The notes under the pieces are model-generated. The model was given only the letters and a program-made list of their open reading frames with translations, searched no databases and was not told the DNA's origin. The translations under genes were made by a program, and so were the position numbers. A stretch of 13,864 bases of DNA from Nitrosomonas sp. (GTDB lineage: Bacteria; Pseudomonadota; Gammaproteobacteria; Burkholderiales; Nitrosomonadaceae), in the NCBI GenBank assembly GCA_021774205.1, contig JAJFJI010000300.1:1-13864 (forward strand), read 5' to 3'. Position 1 is the stretch's first letter. The number at the start of each line of letters is the position of its first letter. Shown piece after piece: positions 6,991 through 13,754 of this stretch.

Positions 6991-8145
6991 ATGAAGAAGT
7001 ATAGAAAAATTACCACAAATAACATCAAGTTAGTGATATTACGTGATGTAATCATTGGCTTATTATTCATGACCAGCCTATTGATGCCAGGCCTTAGCAC
7101 TGCTGAACGCATTAAAGACCTGGTTACCATTCAGGGCGTGCGTAGCAACCAGCTGGCTGGTTATGGCCTTGTCGTTGGCTTGGATGGCAGTGGCGATCAA
7201 ACGACCCAGACACCGTTTACAGTTCAAAGTATTATTAGTATGTTGGGGCAAATGGGTATCAATTTGCCACCGGGCACCAATTTGCAATTACGCAATGTGG
7301 CAGCCGTCATGGTGACAGCCACAATACCGGCATTCGCCAAACCTGGACAACAACTTGATGTGACCGTTTCTTCCATGGGCAATGCTCGGAGTCTGCGAGG
7401 AGGGACGCTGGTGCTGACACCCTTGAGGGGAATAGATAACCAGGTTTATGCAATGGCCCAAGGAAGTATCCTCGTCGGTGGCGCGGGTGCCGCAGCGTCC
7501 GGAAGCAGTGTCCAGGTGAATCATTTGAATGTTGGCCGTATTAGCGGCGGGGCAATCGTTGAACGTCCAGTGCCTTCAACAGTGGGGCAGGGGGAATACA
7601 TCAATCTGGAGCTAAAGACCACGGACTTTACCACGGTAGGGCGTATCGTTGACGCGATCAATGATGCAACTACTTCAAATACGGCGACTGCAGTTGATGG
7701 CCGCATGATACAAGTGCGTGCACCCTTGACCAGCAACCAACGTGTCATGTTTATTTCTCAGATTGAAAGCCTCGAAATAACCCCCGCAAAAGGGTTGGCT
7801 AAAGTGATTATTAATGCCCGTTCAGGATCGGTGGTTATGAATCAAGCCGTCACCCTGCAATCCAGCGCAGTCGCCCATGGAAATCTATCGGTTATTATTA
7901 ATACTGAACCAATTATAAGTCAACCAGGCCCATTCGCAGAACGTGGACAAACCATCTTAACACAGCGTTCACAAATTGAAATACGGAGTGACGAGGGTAA
8001 TTTAATGGTGGTGCCAAGTGGGGCCGATCTGGGCGAAGTGGTCAAGGCATTAACAGCAATAGGCGCCACAACACAGGATTTGTTATCTATCTTACAGGCG
8101 TTAAAAGCTGCTGGATCGCTACGCGCAGAACTGGAAATTATCTAA
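6991..8145 (+). CDS. flgI: Flagellar P-ring protein FlgI
   Basis: Forms the periplasmic P ring in the peptidoglycan layer, with FlgA as chaperone. The frame is open from 6922, overlapping flgH, but the ATG at 6991 gives a proper Sec signal peptide: basic MKKYRK, hydrophobic core, and probable cleavage after LSTA (residue 38) before ERIKDL. This start yields 384 residues. The family block IKDLVTIQGVRSNQLAGYGL begins at residue 41. The C-terminal part has TILTQRSQIEIRSDEGNLMV-type and GADLGEVVKALTAIGATTQD sequence. The ribosome binding site is weak for every candidate start, and a GTG at 7033 is also possible, so the exact N-terminus is uncertain. The gap to flgJ is 13 bases. Confidence 0.95.
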   Translation: MKKYRKITTNNIKLVILRDVIIGLLFMTSLLMPGLSTAERIKDLVTIQGVRSNQLAGYGLVVGLDGSGDQTTQTPFTVQSIISMLGQMGINLPPGTNLQLRNVAAVMVTATIPAFAKPGQQLDVTVSSMGNARSLRGGTLVLTPLRGIDNQVYAMAQGSILVGGAGAAASGSSVQVNHLNVGRISGGAIVERPVPSTVGQGEYINLELKTTDFTTVGRIVDAINDATTSNTATAVDGRMIQVRAPLTSNQRVMFISQIESLEITPAKGLAKVIINARSGSVVMNQAVTLQSSAVAHGNLSVIINTEPIISQPGPFAERGQTILTQRSQIEIRSDEGNLMVVPSGADLGEVVKALTAIGATTQDLLSILQALKAAGSLRAELEII

Positions 8146-8158
8146 CCAAAAAATATTA

Positions 8159-9163
8159 ATGATTAACTCGTATAATATTTCTGACAAGCTGGCGATTGAT
8201 ACCAAAAGTGTAGACGATCTGCGCTTGCAGGCACAGCAGAATCCAGAACAGGCATTAAAAGAAGTCGCGCAACAATTTGAAGCGATTTTTATCAATATGA
8301 TGTTAAAAAGCATGCGTGAAGCCCTTCCAAAAAAAGGAATATTTGATAGCCAGCAAACGCAGTTTTATACCCAGATGCTTGATCAACAATTAGCGCAAAA
8401 GATGTCCACGAGCGGCATAGGGCTGGCAGATATGATGGTGCAGCAGTTGACGCGCACTACTGGACAGCCGGTGCAACCAGATCTACCCAATATTGCATCT
8501 GAAGAGAGACACGCAACGCTTAATGGCAATCAGCCTACATCTGGGCCGGCGGGTGATATTTCCACCTTACTTTGGCCTGCTGGCAAGACGGCTCAGCAGA
8601 TGCTGTCACAACCAGAACAATCAACTTCTTCTTATGAAGAAATGCTTATTAAACCACTCGTTCCAAGCAATTCAATATCCCCGCCTGTATTGAATCAACC
8701 TGAAGATTTTGTGGACGCTGTATGGTCTCATGCCAAAGCGGCATCGCAGGCCACTGGCATACCTGCGCATTTTATGATCGCGCAAGCCGCGTTAGAAAGT
8801 GGCTGGGGAAAGCATGAAATACGCCATGCCGACAATCGTCCTAGTTTCAATCTATTTGGCATCAAAGCAGGGGAGAGCTGGAAAGGTGCGGTAGTAGAAA
8901 CAATGACCACAGAATACATCAATGGTGTTCCTGAGAAAATGGTTGAGAAGTTTCGTGCATATAATTCATATGCTGAAGGTTTTCAGGACTATGCTAATCT
9001 GCTATTGAACAATCCACGTTATGCTGCAGTGCTTAAAAATCAGGATGCCACTGCGTTTGCACAAGGACTCCAACAGGCGGGGTATGCAACCGATCCAATG
9101 TATGCAGATAAACTAATCCGGATTATTAATAGTAATTCTATGCCCCAACAACCAATGATTTAA
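8159..9163 (+). CDS. flgJ: Peptidoglycan hydrolase and rod cap FlgJ (two-domain)
   Basis: The N-terminal domain (about residues 20-100; QFEAIFINMMLKSMREALPK at about 39-58) is the rod-binding/cap domain. The C-terminal domain (about 180-325) is a glucosaminidase of the GH73 type that opens the wall for the rod. The likely catalytic Glu213 sits in ALESGWGKHEI, and Asp277 in EGFQDYANLL lies 64 residues later, the same spacing as the Glu184/Asp248 pair I recall for Salmonella FlgJ. NLFGIKAG (231-238) and YATDPMYADKLIRII (309-323) are further family marks. A Pro/Ser/Gln-rich linker (about 103-178) joins the domains and is probably variable. This fused form is usual in beta- and gammaproteobacteria; alphaproteobacteria often have a single-domain version. 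No strong ribosome binding site is seen. Confidence 0.96.
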   Translation: MINSYNISDKLAIDTKSVDDLRLQAQQNPEQALKEVAQQFEAIFINMMLKSMREALPKKGIFDSQQTQFYTQMLDQQLAQKMSTSGIGLADMMVQQLTRTTGQPVQPDLPNIASEERHATLNGNQPTSGPAGDISTLLWPAGKTAQQMLSQPEQSTSSYEEMLIKPLVPSNSISPPVLNQPEDFVDAVWSHAKAASQATGIPAHFMIAQAALESGWGKHEIRHADNRPSFNLFGIKAGESWKGAVVETMTTEYINGVPEKMVEKFRAYNSYAEGFQDYANLLLNNPRYAAVLKNQDATAFAQGLQQAGYATDPMYADKLIRIINSNSMPQQPMI

Positions 9164-9190
9164 CTTACCAGCCACCGTTGTTTAATTAAC

Positions 9191-9217
9191 TCAATTCATT
9201 AGCTAATCTGCCGTTAA
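9191..9217 (+). promoter_or_regulatory. Sigma-28 (FliA)-type promoter for flgK-flgL
   Basis: GCCGTTAA at 9210-9217 matches seven of eight bases of the FliA -10 consensus GCCGATAA. TCAATTCA lies eleven bases upstream at 9191-9198 and shares the TCAA/TAAA start of the -35 consensus. The site is in the 99-base flgJ-flgK gap, about 45 bases before the flgK ATG. A late promoter at this position is known in enteric bacteria. The -35 match is only partial. Confidence 0.6.
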
Positions 9218-9262
9218 TTCAAACAAGCAGGACATCATTCTGCATTATTTTAAAGTAAAGCT

Positions 9263-11176
9263 ATGGGAAATATTTTAGGTGTTAGCGTATCCGGTCTCAA
9301 TGCGGCACAGGCCAATTTGCAGACAACAACACATAATATCAGTAATGTGAATACGCCTGGTTATAACCGCCAGCAGGTTATTCAGAATACCAATATATCA
9401 TTATCATCCGGTGCTGGTTTTATCGGTGGTGGGGTACGTGTTTCAACTGTCCAGCGCGTTTATAGTGAGTTTCTTGTCACGCAAGCGCAACAGTCACAAA
9501 CCAAAAGTAGTCAGTTAGACACCTATTCCGCGCAAATATCGCAGATTAATAACATGGTCGCTGATTCCAGCGCCGGTTTGTCGCCTGCCTTGCAGAATTT
9601 TTTTAGCAGCGTTCAGGATGTTGCCACCAACGCTGCTTCGGCTCCATCACGGCAAGCTTTATTGAGCAATACCGAGGCTTTAGTCACACGATTCCAAGTG
9701 ATGGATCAACGTTTATCGGATTCACGGGTAGGCGTTAATAAACAAATCACCAGCACAGTCAGTGAGGTCAATACGCTAGCCCAAGCAATTGCCGATCTTA
9801 ATCACAACATTTCATTGGCACAAGGGCAAGCGGCAGGACAACCCGCAAATGATCTACTTGATCAACGGGATGCATTAACAACCGAACTCAGTAAATTAAT
9901 TAACACCAGTGTCGTACAACAAAGTAATGGCGCACATAACATCTTTATTGGTAATGGTCAGCCATTAGTCGTCGGAACGGAAACATTAAAGCTGAAAGCA
10001 GTTACTTCACCACAAGACCCAGAGGAAATTACCGTAGGCTTTGTCAGTGGCAACAATACGATTTTAATCCCTGAGAAGCAATTGCAAGATGGCGGTAGTT
10101 TGGGCGGTCTTTTAGCATATCGTAATGAAGCATTAGATGGTGCTCAGAATGCTTTGGGCCGTATTGCCATCGGTTTGGGGCAAACCTTTAATGACCAACA
10201 TCGTCTTGGTCAGGATTTGAATGGTGATTTGGGTGGAGATTTCTTTACGGTGCCTGCACCAAAAGTAATTTCAGACCCAGGGAACAATGCGGCTTCAAGT
10301 ATTACAGCATCGATTAATGATGTTGGCGCACTGACGACCAGCGATTATAAATTTGCTTTTGATGGCACAAACTATACGCTGACTCGGCTATCTGATAATA
10401 ATTCGATCAGCACGAATGTGTTACCTTCTGGCGCGACGCCATTAGCGCTTGATGGTTTTCAAGTTACTGACGCCACTATCAATGCTAATGAAAGTTTCAT
10501 TATTCAACCAACACGTGAAGGCGCAAAGAATATTGCTTTAGCCGTTAATGACACTGCTAAAATTGCAGCAGCCGCACCAGTCCGATCAGAAGCTGCGTTA
10601 TCCAATACGGGTTCCGGAACCATCAGTGCGGGTAGTATTAATCCGCTGCCAATTGATGCAAACCTGCAACAACCTGTCACCATTACGTTTCATTCCCCGT
10701 TTGATGGCCAATTTGACGTGGCTGGTACGGGCACAGGATTACCTGCAAACAATCAAATTTTTACTGCTGGGGACGATATTAGTTTTAATGGCTTTACGGT
10801 TCAGATCGCGGGTGATCCAGCGGCAGGGGATACATTTACCATTGGGCCAAATACGAATGCAAATAGCGATAATCGCAATGCGTTGCTACTTGGTGGCTTA
10901 CAGACGCAGAATATTTTAGCGGGCGGCACCGCTTCTTACCAATCAACCTACGGGCAACTGGTGAGTGAAATTGGCAGTAAAACGCGTGAATTGCAAGTAA
11001 CCAGTGAAGCCCAGGCAAATTTATTGGCTCAAACCAATCAGTCGTTGCAATCGTTATCTGGCGTTAATCTTGATGAAGAAGCGGCCAATTTATTACGCTT
11101 CCAGCAAGCATTTCAAGCTTCAAGTAAAGTCATTGAGATTAGCAGCTCATTATTTGATTCTATACTGAGAATTTAA
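9263..11176 (+). CDS. flgK: Hook-filament junction protein FlgK (HAP1)
   Basis: First junction protein between hook and filament. The 637-residue product starts with the FlgK motif (GLNAAQANLQTTTHNISNVN at 11-30, then TPGYNRQQV). It has the LLDQRDALTTELS block at about 198-210 and ends with the D0 helix NLDEEAANLLRFQQAFQAS at about 602-620. It is longer than Salmonella FlgK (about 550 residues). The extra length sits in the middle, where residues 358-427 and 470-540 look like two copies of a beta-rich module that also occurs in FlgL. It is probably transcribed both from the upstream operon and from the sigma-28-like site. The ribosome binding site is weak. Confidence 0.97.
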   Translation: MGNILGVSVSGLNAAQANLQTTTHNISNVNTPGYNRQQVIQNTNISLSSGAGFIGGGVRVSTVQRVYSEFLVTQAQQSQTKSSQLDTYSAQISQINNMVADSSAGLSPALQNFFSSVQDVATNAASAPSRQALLSNTEALVTRFQVMDQRLSDSRVGVNKQITSTVSEVNTLAQAIADLNHNISLAQGQAAGQPANDLLDQRDALTTELSKLINTSVVQQSNGAHNIFIGNGQPLVVGTETLKLKAVTSPQDPEEITVGFVSGNNTILIPEKQLQDGGSLGGLLAYRNEALDGAQNALGRIAIGLGQTFNDQHRLGQDLNGDLGGDFFTVPAPKVISDPGNNAASSITASINDVGALTTSDYKFAFDGTNYTLTRLSDNNSISTNVLPSGATPLALDGFQVTDATINANESFIIQPTREGAKNIALAVNDTAKIAAAAPVRSEAALSNTGSGTISAGSINPLPIDANLQQPVTITFHSPFDGQFDVAGTGTGLPANNQIFTAGDDISFNGFTVQIAGDPAAGDTFTIGPNTNANSDNRNALLLGGLQTQNILAGGTASYQSTYGQLVSEIGSKTRELQVTSEAQANLLAQTNQSLQSLSGVNLDEEAANLLRFQQAFQASSKVIEISSSLFDSILRI

Positions 11177-11216
11177 AAAATGTTTAGTAAAATCTACAGC
11201 CTAGAAGGAAAATATC

Positions 11217-12428
11217 ATGCGTCTTAGCACTAACACCATTCATGAGCAAGGCGTTAATTCGATATTAAAACAACAAGAAGCGCTTCTTCATGTGCAACAG
11301 CAAGTTTCAACGGGCAGGCGCGTTCTGACACCGGCGGATGATCCAATTGCAGCGGCCTTGGCGCTTGATATTACACAGACATCCGCAATCAATACACAGT
11401 TTTCAGAAAATCGCACCACTGCGGCAAGCAAGCTTGGCTTTACTGAAGGTGTGCTGGATGGTGTCACTAATCTCATTCAGAATGTACAAACGGCAACAGT
11501 TAGTGCGGGCAATGCCACATTTACCGATGCGGATAGGCTAAGTATTGCCGGGGAACTACGCGGCAGATTTAATGAACTAGTAGGATTTGCGAATAGTACC
11601 GACGCAACTGGGCAATTTTTATTTTCAGGCTACCAGAGTGACACCAAACCATTTAATCAAACGACTACAGGCGTTCAGTATAACGGTGATCAAGGAGAAC
11701 AACTGGTGCAGATTGGCGCATCACGTCAGATTGCGACAAATAGTTCTGGTACTGATGTCTTTGAACGGATAAAAAATGGCAATGGTGTTTTTGCAACCAC
11801 TGCGAATCCAACGAATAATGGTTCTGGTGTGATCGATACTGGAATTGTAGCTTCACCGGCAAACTTAACTGGAGATAATTACCAGATTTCGTTCACAGTA
11901 GCAGCTGGCGTTACCACGTATGATGTTACCGACACAACCACTGGCGCTACATTATCAACCGGCAATCCCTATACCAGCGATGAATCGATCAACTTTGATG
12001 GCATCCAATTCAGTATCAAAGGCGAGCCAGCCGACGGTGATCAGTTTAATGTTTCACCGAGCTCAAACCAGAGTCTTTTCAAGACAATTGATAATTTGAT
12101 TAATGTACTATCAACACCCGTAAGTGGTCAACCAAGCGGCGGCACGCAATTAACCAATGGGTTGAATACTGCATTGCAGGATCTGGGAAACAGCCTAGAC
12201 CATGTATTAACAACGCGAGCATCCGTGGGCGTAAGCTTACAAGAAATTGAAGTGCTGCAAAGTGTTGGCGAGGATACGGACATTCAGCTACAGCAAAATC
12301 TAGCAGAATTACAAGACGTCGATATTGCTAAAGCAATAACCGATTTAAACCAGCAACGTGTCTTCCTTGAGGCAGCGCAACGATCATTCGCAACGGTTTC
12401 TGACTTATCTTTGTTTGATTTTATTTAA
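11217..12428 (+). CDS. flgL: Hook-filament junction protein FlgL (HAP3)
   Basis: Second junction protein, on top of FlgK and below the filament. The 403-residue product has the flagellin-like N-terminus (MRLSTNTIHEQGVNSILKQQ; QQQVSTGRRVLTPADDP at about 27-43) and the matching C-terminal helix (LQDVDIAKAITDLNQQRVFL at about 365-384, ending SLFDFI). GQFLFSGYQSDTKPF (about 132-146) is a strong FlgL mark. Residues 220-283 carry the module also seen in FlgK, with FDGIQFSIKGEPADGDQF. It is longer than enteric FlgL (about 317 residues) because of this middle section. AAGGA precedes the ATG at proper spacing. Last gene of the flagellar run; the gap to flgK is 40 bases. Confidence 0.97.
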   Translation: MRLSTNTIHEQGVNSILKQQEALLHVQQQVSTGRRVLTPADDPIAAALALDITQTSAINTQFSENRTTAASKLGFTEGVLDGVTNLIQNVQTATVSAGNATFTDADRLSIAGELRGRFNELVGFANSTDATGQFLFSGYQSDTKPFNQTTTGVQYNGDQGEQLVQIGASRQIATNSSGTDVFERIKNGNGVFATTANPTNNGSGVIDTGIVASPANLTGDNYQISFTVAAGVTTYDVTDTTTGATLSTGNPYTSDESINFDGIQFSIKGEPADGDQFNVSPSSNQSLFKTIDNLINVLSTPVSGQPSGGTQLTNGLNTALQDLGNSLDHVLTTRASVGVSLQEIEVLQSVGEDTDIQLQQNLAELQDVDIAKAITDLNQQRVFLEAAQRSFATVSDLSLFDFI

Positions 12429-12435
12429 GTAGCAC

Positions 12436-12453
12436 TGTAACTATTTAGTTACA
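12436..12453. terminator. Possible weak terminator or dyad after flgL
   Basis: TGTAACTA (12436-12443) and TAGTTACA (12446-12453) pair perfectly over 8 bp and begin eight bases after the flgL stop. The stem has only two G-C pairs and no T-run follows, so it is not a standard intrinsic terminator. An alternative lies at 12552-12573, where an A5-GAG / CTC-AA-T5 stem is followed by T-rich sequence. Neither is strong. Confidence 0.3.
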
Positions 12454-12503
12454 TACATAGCAATAAAGTAAACTTCATGAAGGTCATTCTTTCAACTTGA
12501 GTG

Positions 12504-12692
12504 TTAAACCTAAAACCCTCAGTTGACCGCTACAGTAATAAGTAATCTCATAAAAAGAGAAGACTCAATTTTTCTATATTTTTTACTGCGATGCAATTCG
12601 TTGTGATAACGCGTTATACCGTCTCTTTGTGTCTTGCCAAAAAGAAACAACAGCACATGCTAAACACCACCCAACTGAGGATTTTGGGTTAA
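12504..12692. mobile_element. Possible MITE-like element with terminal inverted repeats
   Basis: The left arm 12504-12525 and right arm 12672-12692 are inverted copies of each other. A 19-base core (12507-12525 against 12672-12690) matches at 17 positions; its inner part is CCTCAGTTG and CAACTGAGG. Both outer ends read TTAA (12504-12507 and 12689-12692). The 189-base unit has no ORF and holds the palindrome ATAACGCGTTAT. Such short non-coding units with terminal inverted repeats are typical of MITEs, and TTAA could be a target duplication. No other copy is in the window, so the mobile nature is inferred. The left arm can also fold locally: CAACTTGAG (12493-12501) against CTCAGTTG (12518-12525). 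Confidence 0.4.
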
Positions 12693-12783
12693 GCCAACCA
12701 AGAAGTTTCTACCTGATTTAATCCCTGTTGCCGCTGTTGTAGCTAATCGAAATTCAAGAAACTGTTTCTTCTTGTGAGTTGGC
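12693..12783. repeat. Bulged long stem-loop
   Basis: GCCAACCAAGAAG (12693-12705) pairs with CTTCTTG (12768-12774) and GTTGGC (12778-12783) around a 3-base bulge. TTTCT (12706-12710) then pairs with AGAAA (12757-12761) across a 6-base bulge. The loop is 46 bases. AGCCAACCA (12692-12700) also has a second perfect partner, TGGTTGGCT, at 12793-12801. Inside is AAGAAAC-T-GTTTCTT (12756-12770), a 7-bp palindrome. It may be a repeat element or a structured RNA; it starts where the MITE-like unit ends. Confidence 0.45.
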
Positions 12784-12873
12784 AATTCAGCATGGTTGGC
12801 TGACTGAATCAAAAAAGGCAAAATATATTCTTATAGTGGGCGAAGTGACTGCATGGGCAAAAGACCACTCGCG

Positions 12874-12903
12874 AGGCATTGAAACGCAACGCAGATAATG
12901 CCT
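12874..12903. repeat. Inverted repeat AGGCATT / AATGCCT
   Basis: A perfect 7-bp inverted repeat (12874-12880 and 12897-12903) with a 16-base loop, inside the GC-richer patch after flgL. Function unknown. Confidence 0.35.
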
Positions 12904-13050
12904 GCCGAATCCAACGCGTTTCTTGTTATCCTTAATTTTCCATTTTGCTAAACCGAAACTAGCGTCATTTTCTTTATAAGTTTTATATTCAAAAAAATTT
13001 AACTAATGAAAATTCTTATTTTGCCGATTAAAGAAAATATTTACTTTAAA

Positions 13051-13057
13051 AGAGGAG
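13051..13057 (+). promoter_or_regulatory. Strong Shine-Dalgarno sequence deciding the start at 13066
   Basis: AGAGGAG lies eight bases before the ATG at 13066. The upstream in-frame ATG at 13006 has no such site. This favours the shorter 66-residue product. Confidence 0.7.
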
Positions 13058-13065
13058 ATATTCGC

Positions 13066-13266
13066 ATGGCAAATTTTAAATCTAATCATATTATTATTTG
13101 TGAACAAGCAAAAATTGGCATGGAAGATGAAATAAAATTAGGAGAAGAGCTAGGAGATGAAGATGCTTTTAATTATCATAAGTCAGAGTTGAAATGTATA
13201 TTACCGTTTGTTGACCAATCAACATATTCTAAATATATTAAATATATAGACATTTCTTTTAAGTAA
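13066..13266 (+). CDS. Small hypothetical protein, 66 residues
   Basis: I do not recognise a family. The frame is open from 13006, but a strong ribosome binding site points to the ATG at 13066 (MANFKSNHII). The product is small, soluble in appearance and rich in Lys, Glu and Ile/Tyr, with an acidic helix-like middle (MEDEIKLGEELGDEDAF) and a basic, tyrosine-rich end (YSKYIKYIDISFK). No signal peptide or membrane segment is seen. Codons are markedly more AT-rich than in the flagellar genes (many ATA, TTA, AAA, AAT), which suggests foreign origin. It stands alone on the plus strand between the repeat-rich region and a transposase-like remnant. It could be a phage- or plasmid-derived small protein; no partner gene is visible. 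Confidence 0.6.
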   Translation: MANFKSNHIIICEQAKIGMEDEIKLGEELGDEDAFNYHKSELKCILPFVDQSTYSKYIKYIDISFK

Positions 13267-13284
13267 ATTTAGGCTATGTCACAG

Positions 13285-13575
13285 TTAGTCTTGAAATTGT
13301 CTTGTTTTCCCAATAGAAGATAAGAAACATAAAGTTGGCGTAATACTTTGACCAAGACTATCAACCATTCTATGTATATTGGCAAGCGCATTCAACGTGC
13401 GCTTACATTGACGACAACGATAGCGCTCTGTATGTCGCAAACTAACGTGAAAGGTGTTCACGTTAGTTTGCGTGCTAAGTGACTCAGTAAATGAGACATG
13501 AACTTCTTTTAGTCGACCAATCAATAGCAAAAAAACGTTTTTTGTTGTGATTAGTTTTCGGTGATGTGGTTTCAC
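13285..13575 (-). pseudogene. Probable remnant of an IS1595-type transposase (zinc-ribbon part)
   Basis: A 96-codon minus-strand frame with a stretch around residues 52-67 reading RYRCRQCKRTLNALA. This resembles the end of the N-terminal zinc ribbon of IS1595/ISXO2-type transposases, where RYRCRxCxRTFNALTGTPL is common. The first CxxC half of the ribbon, the following TPLA part and the whole DDE catalytic domain are missing, so the frame is far too short for an active enzyme. A perfect 16-bp hairpin lies in the frame where the first zinc-binding half would be expected. The assignment rests on one short motif recalled from memory. Alternatively it is an unrelated degraded frame. Confidence 0.4.
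13436..13472. repeat. Perfect 16-bp hairpin
   Basis: CGCAAACTAACGTGAA (13436-13451) and TTCACGTTAGTTTGCG (13457-13472) are exact reverse complements with a 5-base loop AGGTG. It is the longest perfect palindrome I found in the window. No T-run follows on either strand. It lies inside the transposase-like remnant. Possible explanations are a REP-like repeat, the end of a mobile element, or a bidirectional mRNA barrier. Confidence 0.85.
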
Positions 13576-13633
13576 ACACCGGGTAATTCCACAATTCCCA
13601 TTAACCTTTTGATTTACAGATATATATACATAT

Positions 13634-13681
13634 AAGCTACATGCAAGGACAAACTGCCGTTTTTTTGTCTGTTTATAGCTT
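13634..13681. repeat. Nested dyads, possible terminator
   Basis: The outer arms AAGCTA (13634-13639) and TAGCTT (13676-13681) enclose the inner arms GACAAA (13648-13653) and TTTGTC (13664-13669). A run of seven T lies at 13660-13666 beside a small AAAC-TGCC-GTTT stem (13651-13662). On the plus strand that short stem plus T-run resembles a weak intrinsic terminator. Confidence 0.3.
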
Positions 13682-13704
13682 GAATTTTAAATAATTTTTC
13701 TTTG

Positions 13705-13736
13705 AAGTAAGAGTAATACTTGTAGTAGCCTTACTT
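13705..13736. promoter_or_regulatory. Operator-like dyad upstream of the antitoxin gene
   Basis: AAGTAAG (13705-13711) and CTTACTT (13730-13736) form a perfect 7-bp inverted repeat that contains the 9-base palindrome AGTAATACT (13712-13720). It ends 18 bases before the AbrB-type start codon. Antitoxins of this family commonly repress their own promoter through such AT-rich dyads. No clear -35/-10 pair was identified, so the role is inferred. Confidence 0.4.
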
Positions 13737-13754
13737 TCTTATGGCGTTTATTTA

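Larger units (their letters stand above)
12429..13065. other. Gene-poor, inverted-repeat-rich region after flgL
   Basis: About 640 bases without a convincing gene. It contains several inverted repeats listed separately, a 12-bp palindrome ATAACGCGTTAT (12606-12617), an AT-rich stretch with T-runs (12567-12591), and a visibly GC-richer patch at about 12836-12926. A minus-strand frame is open from 13002 to 12790 (71 codons) but has no suitable start near its 5' end and no family I recognise. The mixed base composition suggests remnants of inserted DNA. Confidence 0.6.

Noticed and set aside
12429..13065. CRISPR array, integron attC site or tRNA in the repeat-rich region
   Set aside because: The repeats are inverted and all different, with no regular spacing; no attC core pair or tRNA cloverleaf was found.
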